A DNA stretch of 64,000 bases from DASPOJ01 sp050014395 (GTDB lineage Bacteria; Acidobacteriota; Terriglobia; Acidiferrales; UBA7541), in assembly GCA_050014395.1 (NCBI GenBank), contig JBEKDK010000005.1:42788-106787 (forward strand), given 5' to 3'. Positions 1 to 7,337 of the stretch are shown here, in pieces. The position numbers were made by a program, and so were the translations under genes. A model generated the notes under the pieces. That model had not been told where the DNA came from. It saw nothing but the letters and a program-made list of their open reading frames with translations, and did not search any database. Position 1 is the stretch's first letter. Every line of letters begins with the position of its first letter.

Positions 1-81
1 TACAAGCTCCAAGCCATCGTGCTCAGTTGGCTGAAAAAGACGGTCGCGAAACTGGAGAAAGAAGTCGAGGCAGAGAAGTAA
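1..81 (+). CDS. 3' end of an unidentified gene (partial)
   Basis: An open frame runs from the window edge to a TAA at 79-81. The 26 visible residues end in a charged, Lys/Glu-rich helix (KKTVAKLEKEVEAEK) that would fit a short C-terminal coiled coil. The start lies outside the window and no domain can be recognised. It lies on the same strand as the SPFH gene 77 bases downstream and may be in its operon. The function is unknown. Confidence 0.5.
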   Translation, partial: YKLQAIVLSWLKKTVAKLEKEVEAEK

Positions 82-158
82 GCCCATCGACCCGCGTTTT
101 CGACGAATTTGGTTAGCACAAATCTGCTTTTCTCTTCGGACAAAGAAGGAGAACAAAA

Positions 159-1109
159 ATGGATATCGGATCGGGTGTGTTGCTGTTCCTGGGCTTCCTC
201 GTATTTATCGTGGTGCTCAGCGTAATTCTCGGTTCGTTCTTCACCGTGCAGACATCGCAAGTGGCCATCGTCCAGCGCCTGGGGAAATTCGCGCGCGTCG
301 CGGGGCCGGGGTTGAATTGGAAAACGCCGTTCATCGAATCCGTGGTTTACCGGATGAGCATGAAGGTGCAGCAGTTCGACGTGCAGGTGGAAACGAAAAC
401 GCAGGACAACGTCTTCGTGCAGATTCCGGTTTCGATCCAGTACAAAGTGATTCCGGAAGCCGTCGAGTCCGCGTTCTACAAATTGACGAACCCGGTGAAG
501 CAGATCGAATCGATGGTGTACAACGTGGTGCTGGGCCACGTGCCGAAAATGAAGCTGGACGATACGTTTCTGAATCAAGCCGACATCGCCAACGATCTGC
601 GCGACAATCTCGACGGCTCGATGAAGGAATATGGATATTCGATCGTGAAAGTTCTGATTTCCGACATCGTGCCGGACCAAAAAGTGAAAGCGGCGATGAA
701 CGACATCAACGCCGCCGCGCGCGAGCGCGAGGCAACCGTGTCTCGCGCGGAAACAAATAAGCTGCTTTTGGTGAAACAGGCCGAAGCCGAAGCGGAATCG
801 AAGCGCCTGCAAGGCGAAGGCATCGCCAATCAGCGCAAAGCCATCATCTCCGGCCTGAAAGATTCCGTCGAAGATTTTGCCAAGGCCGTGCAGGGCTCGA
901 CGCCGCAGGACGTGATGCAACTCGTGCTGATGACGCAATATTTCGACACGCTGAAAGAAATTGCCGCCAACGATCACACCAACGCGATCCTGATTCCGCA
1001 CACGCCGAACACGCTCTCGGATTTATTCGGCCAAATTCGGAACGCGCTGGTCACCGGCGTGGAATTGTCGAAGACGCCGGTGGGGACTTCGCGCCCAACT
1101 TCGACGTAG
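159..1109 (+). CDS. SPFH/Band 7 (stomatin/prohibitin-like) membrane protein
   Basis: The 316-residue protein has one N-terminal membrane helix (about residues 5-30) followed by a Band 7/SPFH domain. The segment QTSQVAIVQRLGKF is typical of the start of that domain. A long charged helical stretch at about 175-240 contains the conserved ...INAAAREREA... region followed by KQAEAEAESKRLQGEG, as in stomatins and HflK/HflC. Proteins of this family oligomerise at the inner membrane and organise microdomains or modulate proteases. No FtsH or NfeD partner is visible here, so the partner is unknown. The ATG at 159 is preceded by a GGAG at 149-152. Family assignment is firm; exact role is not. Confidence 0.93.
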   Translation: MDIGSGVLLFLGFLVFIVVLSVILGSFFTVQTSQVAIVQRLGKFARVAGPGLNWKTPFIESVVYRMSMKVQQFDVQVETKTQDNVFVQIPVSIQYKVIPEAVESAFYKLTNPVKQIESMVYNVVLGHVPKMKLDDTFLNQADIANDLRDNLDGSMKEYGYSIVKVLISDIVPDQKVKAAMNDINAAAREREATVSRAETNKLLLVKQAEAEAESKRLQGEGIANQRKAIISGLKDSVEDFAKAVQGSTPQDVMQLVLMTQYFDTLKEIAANDHTNAILIPHTPNTLSDLFGQIRNALVTGVELSKTPVGTSRPTST

Positions 1110-1223
1110 CAATGACGCGCGGAAGTCTCGCGTGCCGCGAAGTTTTCTCTGCGGGCGGCTTCGCGCTCCTGAAGCCCGCCACTTTCGCGCGCCCGGCATC
1201 GTAATATCGCGGTGCGCGCCCAC

Positions 1224-2615
1224 ATGACGCTGCAAACCATGAGAACTGCTTTCGCATTTACCGCATTCATCGCGATCGTTCTCGCGATGACGTTCGCGGC
1301 GGCTTCGCCCGTGCGGCAGAGCGATGCCGCGTCCGCCGCGCCAGCCGTGCCGGTCGTCGCGCCCAACGCGCCGCGCTCGCCGACGTTCTATCGCGATGTG
1401 CTGCCGATCTTGCAGCAGCGCTGCCAAGGGTGCCATCGCGTCGGTGAGATCGGACCGATGCCGCTGGTGACGTTCGAGCAAGTGCGGCCGTATGCGCGGG
1501 CGATCGCCGCAGCCGTGACGTCGCGCAAAATGCCGCCGTGGTTCGCCGATCCGAGCGTCGGCCACTTCTCGAACGATCCATCGCTCACGCCGCAGGAAAT
1601 CGCGACGCTCGCTGCGTGGGCGAAATCCGGCGCGCCAGCCGGCGATCCACGCACCGCGCCCGCCGCGCTGCGATGGGCGCATGGCTGGATGATTCCGCAG
1701 CCGGACGTCGTCTTCAGCATGCCCAAGCCGGTGGCGATTCCCGCAGAAGGCGACGTGGCTTACACCTACGAGATCGTGCACACGGGTTTCACCGAGGGCA
1801 AATGGGTGCGCATGTCCGAAATTCGCCCCACGAGCCGCGAAAATGTGCATCACGCCGTGGTGTACATTCGCCCGCCCGGCTCCACGTGGCTGCAGCACGC
1901 GCCGCTCGGCGTGCCGTTCACGACAGCGGATATGACCGATGAGCAGGATCGCGAGGACACGCTGTCGACGACCAGCGACGTTTTGCTGGTCTACGCGCCC
2001 GGCAGTTCGCCGGACAACTGGCCGGAAGGCATGGCGAAATTTATCCCCGCGGGTTCGGACCTGGTGTTTCAGATGCACTACACGACGCACGGCCATCGGG
2101 CCATCGATCGCACGAGCATCGGGTTGATTTTCGCGAAGCAGGCGCCCAAGCAGCGCGTGCTCAACCTGCAATTGATGAATAGCAGCTTCGTGATCCCGCC
2201 CGGCGTGCCGGATTTTCGCGTGGAAGTGCACGGCTCGCTGCCGCAAGATGCCGTGCTGCTCAGTTTTTTCCCGCACATGCATCTGCGCGGCAAGCGATTT
2301 GAGTACAACATCCTGCATCCCGACGGCTCGATCGAGCCGCTGCTGCACGTGAACTACGATTTTTACTGGCAGATGAGCTATCGCCTGGCCCAGCCGCTGC
2401 CGCTGAAGGCCGGCACGATCCTGCAAGCTGTCGCGTATTACGACAACTCCAAAAACAATCCGCACAATCCCGATCCCGATTCGGCCGTCAGTTGGGGCGA
2501 GCAGACGTACGACGAAATGATGGTTGGATTCTTCGACGTCGCCGTCCCCGCGAATGTGGACACGCAACACTTCTTCATCCGCGAAATTTGCGGGCCGACA
2601 GGGAAAGCGCAGTAA
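1224..2615 (+). CDS. Exported cytochrome c / copper type II monooxygenase-like protein
   Basis: An N-terminal signal sequence (about residues 1-30) is followed by a cytochrome c motif CQGCH at about residues 67-71. Downstream is a region resembling the copper type II ascorbate-dependent monooxygenase (PHM-like) fold. It carries histidine clusters such as NVHHAVVYIRPPG, VFQMHYTTHGH and FFPHMHLRGKRF. Such proteins occur in acidobacteria as periplasmic redox proteins of unproven substrate. The heme motif and the His-x-His motif are seen directly; enzymatic copper hydroxylase activity is inferred. The start is uncertain: GTG 1212, ATG 1224 and ATG 1239 are in frame and none has a strong ribosome site. 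I list 1224, giving 463 residues. Confidence 0.82.
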   Translation: MTLQTMRTAFAFTAFIAIVLAMTFAAASPVRQSDAASAAPAVPVVAPNAPRSPTFYRDVLPILQQRCQGCHRVGEIGPMPLVTFEQVRPYARAIAAAVTSRKMPPWFADPSVGHFSNDPSLTPQEIATLAAWAKSGAPAGDPRTAPAALRWAHGWMIPQPDVVFSMPKPVAIPAEGDVAYTYEIVHTGFTEGKWVRMSEIRPTSRENVHHAVVYIRPPGSTWLQHAPLGVPFTTADMTDEQDREDTLSTTSDVLLVYAPGSSPDNWPEGMAKFIPAGSDLVFQMHYTTHGHRAIDRTSIGLIFAKQAPKQRVLNLQLMNSSFVIPPGVPDFRVEVHGSLPQDAVLLSFFPHMHLRGKRFEYNILHPDGSIEPLLHVNYDFYWQMSYRLAQPLPLKAGTILQAVAYYDNSKNNPHNPDPDSAVSWGEQTYDEMMVGFFDVAVPANVDTQHFFIREICGPTGKAQ

Positions 2616-2752
2616 CGGTAGGTCTTGGCCTAGTGGGCTTCTAGCTCCCTGATTTCCAACCTAATCCACAGTTCGAAAACATTGCGCAGACACGTTATGG
2701 TAGTTTTCTATTACGATTCCTGCGTGGGGGCGGAGTCGTTTTGGAGCGCGAA

Positions 2753-3001
2753 ATGTCGGACGAAAAAGAGATCAATAATGTTCGACAAAGCGAGATTCGA
2801 GCCGCGAGCGGCAAGCCGCCCTTCGATCGCACCAGTCAGGAGCAGAGGACCAGAATTAAGAACGCGATGCTGAGGGCGCTGCGGGAAGGGAATGAAGCCG
2901 ATTTTATTGCGGCTATCCTCGACCTCGGGCATAACGAGGGCTCGGACGAGTACGTCCGGATAATGAAGCTTTGGCGCGAGCGCCCCGCCCGGAGGCGCTA
3001 G
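2753..3001 (+). CDS. Small hypothetical protein (82 aa)
   Basis: A short, highly charged, probably helical soluble protein beginning MSDEKEINNVRQSE and ending RPARRR. It has no signal peptide, membrane segment or cysteine motif. An in-frame TTG at 2741 would add four residues. Its 3' 89 bases overlap the 3' end of the opposite-strand gene at 2913-3128, so the two are convergent and overlapping. Composition (Glu/Lys/Arg-rich and ordered) looks like a protein. No family is recognised. Confidence 0.5.
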   Translation: MSDEKEINNVRQSEIRAASGKPPFDRTSQEQRTRIKNAMLRALREGNEADFIAAILDLGHNEGSDEYVRIMKLWRERPARRR

Positions 3002-3128
3002 CGATCCGCTTCTCAAAAGCCGCAATGCGCTTCTCGCGCTCTTCGCTGGGGAGCGTGTCCAGGTGCTTCACCACAATCTCGGTGAGCGCGTCGGCCAGCT
3101 CTTCGGCGGTTTTCTTCTTCTTTGGCAT
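2913..3128 (-). CDS. Small hypothetical protein (71 aa)
   Basis: Starts with ATG at 3128, with a GGAG ribosome site about seven bases upstream on the minus strand. The sequence opens MPKKKKTAEELADALTEIV and continues with an amphipathic charged helix (HLDTLPSEEREKRIAAFEKRI). The tail is basic and low in complexity, and it lies opposite the end of the convergent gene at 2753-3001. The N-terminal half looks genuine; the tail may be shaped by overlap constraints. Function unknown. Confidence 0.5.
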   Translation of the reverse strand: MPKKKKTAEELADALTEIVVKHLDTLPSEEREKRIAAFEKRIASASGRGARAKASLSGRTRPSPRYARGRG

Positions 3129-3300
3129 GGCTAATCTCCGCAGCACATTCAGGATAACAACAAGCCTGTCAGGGCGCAAGAAATCCAAATCTTGCTGGTG
3201 GTGGCCTGGAAGGCAGGAGAGCAGGCTGATCATTGTGTCGCGAATGCGAGAGGCGTACGATTTGCCGGCGATGAGACCTCAATTGAGATTTTGCTTCCCA

Positions 3301-4860
3301 ATGAAATTCGCTGTGATTGCATTGCTTGCTGCGACCGCTGTAGTTGTTGCGGCGCAGGGGCCGTCAGGAACGGCGGCGCTGGTGGTGCGCACGGATGGCG
3401 GGCTGGTGCGCGGCGCGGCGGGGACGGTGGCGGGGGTGCGCGCGTTCAAGGGGATTCCGTTTGCGGCGCCGCCGGTGGGGGATTTGCGGTGGCGCGCGCC
3501 GCAACCGGCGGCGGCGTGGAAGGGGACGCTGGACGCCACACAATTCTCCGCGATTTGTCCGCAGCATTTGCATACGCCGGGATCGATCTCTTATTTCTAT
3601 CCGGGGCCGCAGACGATTAGCGAAGACTGCCTGTATCTGAATGTTTGGACGCCGGCACGCTCGGCGGGCGACAAGCTGCCGGTGATGGTGTGGATTTTCG
3701 GCGGCGGATTCGACCACGGCTCCGCGATGGAAAAATATTATTGGGGCGACGATCTGGCGCACAAGGGCGCGGTGGTGGTGACGTTCAATTATCGCGTGGG
3801 CGCGCTGGGATTTCTGGCGCTGCCGGAGCTGACGAAGGAATCGGGGCACGGGGCGTCGGGGAACTACGGATTGATGGATCAGATCGCGGCGTTGCAATGG
3901 GTGCAGCGCAACATCGCGGCGTTCGGCGGCGATCCGGGCAACGTGACGATTTTCGGGCAATCGGCGGGCGCGGCGTCCGATTCGGCTTTGTTGGTTTCGC
4001 CGTTAGCGAAGGGATTGTTCGTGCGCGGGATCGCGGAAAGCGGCGGTTTTGGCGCGCCGCTGCGGAAATTGGCCGATGCAGAAACCGCGGGCGTGGCGTA
4101 CTCCAAGGCCGTGGGCGCGACGAATCTTGCGGACTTGCGCAAGCTCACGCCCGATCAATTGATGGCGGGGCCGCCGGTCGGCGGGCCGATTGTCGATGGC
4201 TACTTGATTCCCGACGATCCCGCGGCTGTTTATCGCGCGCACAAACAGAATGACGTCGGGATCATTATTGGCTCGACTGCGAACGAAGCCGGGCTATCGA
4301 AGATCACGGTGACCGCTGCGGCGGCGCAGGCCAACGCGCAGAAAAACTATGGCGCCGATGCCGCGGCGTATCTCGCGCTCTATCCGGCGGACACGGATGC
4401 GCAGGCGATCGCCTCAGCGTATCAAGTTGCCGCGGAACGCACCGCGGCGAATGAACGCGCGTTCGCGCGAGCGCACAACGCGAGTGGCAACACGCCGGTC
4501 TATCTGTACCGCTGGGACCACGCGCCGCCGGTTCCGGCCGACGCGAATTTCGTGGAGGGGCCAAATTCGCAGTTCGGCGCGTATCATGCGTCCGAGTTGC
4601 TGTACGTGTTCGACGATTTGCATCTGCGCGATTGGCCGTGGACGGATGTCGATCGGCGGCTGGCGGATCAGATATCGCAATATTGGTTCAATTTCGCCGC
4701 GACTGGGAATCCCAATGGCGCGGGCTTGCCGGTGTGGCCGGCATTCGATGCGCAGCATCAGGTGCTGATGAATTTTGCGGATGCGCCGGAGGCGATTCCA
4801 GTGCCGCGCGCCGCGGCGCTCGATTTTCTGGACGCGCATCCGGCGCCGCCGCGCCGGTGA
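3301..4860 (+). CDS. Secreted carboxylesterase, type B family
   Basis: The 519-residue protein has a signal peptide (MKFAVIALLAATAVVVAAQ) and a complete type-B carboxylesterase fold. Visible motifs are the oxyanion-hole segment IFGGGFDHGS, the family block SEDCLYLNVWTP, the nucleophile elbow FGQSAGAAS (Ser in GQSAG) and a late His in GAYHASELLY. The length fits the family (500-550). An upstream extension of the frame to 2971 is dropped because it would bury the signal peptide and cover the opposite-strand gene. Substrate cannot be told from sequence; carboxylic esters are expected. Confidence 0.9.
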   Translation: MKFAVIALLAATAVVVAAQGPSGTAALVVRTDGGLVRGAAGTVAGVRAFKGIPFAAPPVGDLRWRAPQPAAAWKGTLDATQFSAICPQHLHTPGSISYFYPGPQTISEDCLYLNVWTPARSAGDKLPVMVWIFGGGFDHGSAMEKYYWGDDLAHKGAVVVTFNYRVGALGFLALPELTKESGHGASGNYGLMDQIAALQWVQRNIAAFGGDPGNVTIFGQSAGAASDSALLVSPLAKGLFVRGIAESGGFGAPLRKLADAETAGVAYSKAVGATNLADLRKLTPDQLMAGPPVGGPIVDGYLIPDDPAAVYRAHKQNDVGIIIGSTANEAGLSKITVTAAAAQANAQKNYGADAAAYLALYPADTDAQAIASAYQVAAERTAANERAFARAHNASGNTPVYLYRWDHAPPVPADANFVEGPNSQFGAYHASELLYVFDDLHLRDWPWTDVDRRLADQISQYWFNFAATGNPNGAGLPVWPAFDAQHQVLMNFADAPEAIPVPRAAALDFLDAHPAPPRR

Positions 4861-4892
4861 GTTCTTCAGCTCCGTCCCACGCGCGTAGCTCC

Positions 4893-4947
4893 AGGGGCTA
4901 AAGCCCCCCTACGAAGGGCGCGATACGCCGGGGCTGAAGCCCCGGCC
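4893..4947. repeat. Paired REP-like palindromes
   Basis: Two perfect palindromes stand in tandem between the esterase gene and the rimP promoter. The first has a 6-bp stem GGGGCT/AGCCCC (4894-4907) with loop AA. The second has a 9-bp stem GCCGGGGCT/AGCCCCGGC (4927-4946) with loop GA. They are about 19 bases apart. The same two-palindrome layout with the same loop bases recurs at 61282-61338, so this is a repeat family. In the 316-base gap 4861-5176 the other content is the rimP promoter and leader. Confidence 0.8.
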
Positions 4948-5058
4948 TCCTAAGGACACCGCATCTTCGCCACCAGCGTGTCGGGGTGGCATTGCCGATG
5001 CCGGATTGGCAGCGGAGCGCGCTCATACGCTTGAAAACCGCGGTGCTTCCAGCCTTCC

Positions 5059-5087
5059 TTGATTTTCGGGGGGTTGGCGCTTATACT
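5059..5087 (+). promoter_or_regulatory. Predicted sigma-70 promoter of the rimP-nusA-infB operon
   Basis: TTGATT (5059-5064), a 17-base spacer and TATACT (5082-5087) form a near-consensus promoter. Transcription would start near 5094, giving a leader of roughly 83 bases that contains the hairpin at 5122-5144. Confidence 0.6.
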
Positions 5088-5121
5088 GCCTTTTGCTGCG
5101 GTGAACTGGGTCGCACGTTCG

Positions 5122-5144
5122 AGTGGGCGAGAGCCCACTTTTTT
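5122..5144 (+). terminator. Terminator-like hairpin (attenuator) in the rimP leader
   Basis: A 7-bp perfect stem AGTGGGC/GCCCACT closed by a GAGA (GNRA) loop is followed at once by six T residues. This is a textbook intrinsic terminator, but it lies inside the leader, 32 bases before the rimP start and downstream of the predicted promoter. Comparable leader terminators precede rimP-nusA in other bacteria and are thought to take part in control by NusA or antitermination. The structure is seen; the regulation is inferred. Confidence 0.75.
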
Positions 5145-5176
5145 GTTCCCCGGGGACTGCGGCGGGGCAAGACGTT

Positions 5177-5704
5177 ATGGGTGTGGACCTCGAGCGCATT
5201 CGCGAGGCGGCCGAGCGCGTAGCACGCTCGTTGGGTCTCGAAATCGTGGACGTGGAGTGGAAGGTAGGGAAGCAACGCTTCCTGCGCGTCTATATCGATA
5301 AGCCCGCCCGGGCGAGCTACGTCGCCGCCGCGGACGAGTCGGCAATCTCTGAGGGTGTGGGCGCGCCGCCCAAGCCTGAAGGCGTCGGCCACCGCGATTG
5401 CGAAGCGGTCAGCAATCAACTGAGCGTCATTTTGGATGTTGAGAATCTAGTGCCGGGGCCGAGCTACGTCCTGGAAGTAAGCTCGCCGGGCCTGGACCGC
5501 AAGCTGGCGAAGCCGGCGGAATTTGAGCGCTTCGCTGGACGGCGCGCGCGCATCTCGACGACTGCGCCGGTCGAAGGGCAAACGTTTTTCGACGGGCGGC
5601 TGGCGGGATTCGCGGATGGGCAAGTGGCGATGGACGTCGGCGGGCGGCGAATTGCGCTGCCGATCGAAACGATTCGCAAGGCGCAATTGGTGGTGGAGTT
5701 TTAA
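5177..5704 (+). CDS. rimP: Ribosome maturation factor RimP
   Basis: RimP assists assembly of the 30S ribosomal subunit. The N-terminal domain is recognisable from LGLEIVDVEWK and FLRVYIDKP, followed by VSNQLSVILD. The block SYVLEVSSPGLDRKL is the family hallmark. The C-terminal SH3-like domain follows (about residues 105-175). Between the strand ending IDKP and the next helix lies an extra loop of about 30 residues that is longer than in typical RimP. The ATG at 5177 is chosen because it fits the family start (VDLERIREAAERVA) and lies past the leader hairpin; an in-frame upstream start would run through that hairpin. It is the first gene of the rimP-nusA-infB-ylxP-rbfA-truB operon. Confidence 0.93.
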   Translation: MGVDLERIREAAERVARSLGLEIVDVEWKVGKQRFLRVYIDKPARASYVAAADESAISEGVGAPPKPEGVGHRDCEAVSNQLSVILDVENLVPGPSYVLEVSSPGLDRKLAKPAEFERFAGRRARISTTAPVEGQTFFDGRLAGFADGQVAMDVGGRRIALPIETIRKAQLVVEF

Positions 5705-5735
5705 GAGCGCCGTAGATTTTTAGGAGCGAGTGGAA

Positions 5736-7328
5736 ATGGCAAGTTTGCTCTACCAGACGATCGAGCAGATCAGCCGGGAAAAGCACATCGAGCCCGAGAT
5801 CATCGTGGCTGCGATTGAAGACGCTATGGTTGTGGCTGCGCGGAAATATTACAAGACCGAGGAAGAGCTGCGCTCGAAATTCAATCCGGACACGGGGCAA
5901 GTGGACGTGTTTGCGGCGCGCATGGTTGTGGACGAAGTGACGGACCCGAAAAAGGAAGTGACGCTGGCGGAAGCGCGCAAGACGCATCCAGACGCGGCAG
6001 TGGGAAGCGAGATTTTGTTCCCGAAGCCGACCGATGTGCTGGGACGCATCGCGGCGCAAACTGCGAAGCAAGTGATCATGCAGAAGGTGCGCGAGGACGA
6101 GCGCGACACGATCTTCAACGAATACAACGGGCGCACCGGCGAGCTGGTGAACTGCATCGTGAAGCGCGTCGAGGGCCCGGACGTGATCGTGGATTTGGGG
6201 CGCGCCGAAGCGCGGTTGCCGCGGCGCGAGCAATCGCGATTGGAAACGTACAACATCGGCGAGCGGCTGCGCGTGGTGATTCGCGGCGTGGATCGCGCGG
6301 CAAAGGGGCCGCAGGTGGTTGTCTCCCGCGCGGACCCTGTGTTGGTGCAGCGGCTATTCGAGATGGAAGTGCCGGAAATTTACGACGGCACAGTGCAGAT
6401 TCGCGCCGCGGCGCGCGAAGCCGGCGAGCGCACGAAAATCGCCGTCGCCAGCCGCGATAAGGACGTGGACCCGGTCGGCGCGTGCGTGGGGATGAAGGGC
6501 ATGCGCGTGCAGTCGATCATTCGCGAGCTGCACGGCGAAAAAATCGATATCATTCCGTACTCCGAAGATACAGTGACGTTCGCGCAGAAGGCGCTTTCGC
6601 CGGCGAAGGTGACGCGCGTGCAGATCATCGATCCGGAGACCAAGCACCTGGAAATTATTGTTGAGGATACGCAGCTTTCGCTGGCGATTGGCAGGAAAGG
6701 CCAGAACGTTCGCTTGGCCAGCAAGCTGATCGGCTGGAATGTCGATATCAAGAGCGAAGAAGAAAAGCGCCAGGAGATAGAAGCGCAGATGGCCGCGCTC
6801 ACGGCTCCGGGCACGCCGCTTTCGGAGCTGAAGGGCATCGGGCCGAAAACTATTGAGCGCATTGAGGCGCACGGCGTGAGCTTCATCGAGAAACTCGCCG
6901 ACATGACGCCCGAGCAACTGATGGAAATTCAGGGTATCGGCGAAAAGATGGTCGAAAAGATTCAGCTCGCCGTGGCCGCTTATTTCCAGGATTTGGAAAC
7001 GCAACAAGCAGCGGCTGCGGAAGCGCAGGCTCTGGCGGATGCTGAAGCCGCTGCGGCGGAAGCGGCTGCGGCGGAAACGGCAGACGCGCCGCCGGATCCG
7101 CTGGCTGTGGCCGGCGAGATTGGCCCGGATGAAAGCGAAACGGCTGCGGCCGAGGGCACAGATGCCGCCGCGGCGGCGCCAGCCGAGCCGCAAGAGCTTG
7201 CCGAACCCGAAACCGAAACGGAACCCGCTCCGCCCGACGCGACAGACCAGCCCGAAGCGCCGACCGAGGAAATTCCGGACGAAAAAGCTTCAACCGATGC
7301 GCCTGAATCAGGCGAAGGGGAGAAGTAA
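5736..7328 (+). CDS. nusA: Transcription termination/antitermination factor NusA
   Basis: NusA binds RNA polymerase and nascent RNA to control pausing, termination and antitermination. Domains run in order: N-terminal polymerase-binding domain (residues 1-~125), S1 (about 130-205, GRTGELVNCIVKRVEGPDVIVDLG), two KH domains (about 215-345; VGMKGMRVQSI and AIGRKGQNVRLASKL motifs), and helix-hairpin-helix repeats (about 365-420). A 100-residue acidic Ala/Glu/Pro-rich tail follows. The ATG at 5736 is preferred over GTG 5730 because TAGGAG at 5721-5726 is well spaced. It starts 31 bases after rimP. Confidence 0.97.
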   Translation: MASLLYQTIEQISREKHIEPEIIVAAIEDAMVVAARKYYKTEEELRSKFNPDTGQVDVFAARMVVDEVTDPKKEVTLAEARKTHPDAAVGSEILFPKPTDVLGRIAAQTAKQVIMQKVREDERDTIFNEYNGRTGELVNCIVKRVEGPDVIVDLGRAEARLPRREQSRLETYNIGERLRVVIRGVDRAAKGPQVVVSRADPVLVQRLFEMEVPEIYDGTVQIRAAAREAGERTKIAVASRDKDVDPVGACVGMKGMRVQSIIRELHGEKIDIIPYSEDTVTFAQKALSPAKVTRVQIIDPETKHLEIIVEDTQLSLAIGRKGQNVRLASKLIGWNVDIKSEEEKRQEIEAQMAALTAPGTPLSELKGIGPKTIERIEAHGVSFIEKLADMTPEQLMEIQGIGEKMVEKIQLAVAAYFQDLETQQAAAAEAQALADAEAAAAEAAAAETADAPPDPLAVAGEIGPDESETAAAEGTDAAAAAPAEPQELAEPETETEPAPPDATDQPEAPTEEIPDEKASTDAPESGEGEK

Positions 7329-7337
7329 CGTCAACGG

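Noticed and set aside
1023..2570. Long minus-strand frame (515 codons) opposite the cytochrome/copper protein gene
   Set aside because: It is Arg/His/Gly-rich with no domain, as expected of the complement of a GC3-biased gene. The plus strand has clear motifs.
2971..3300. N-terminal extension of the carboxylesterase frame
   Set aside because: It would place a signal peptide 110 residues inside the protein and cover the opposite-strand small gene. The ATG at 3301 is the sensible start.
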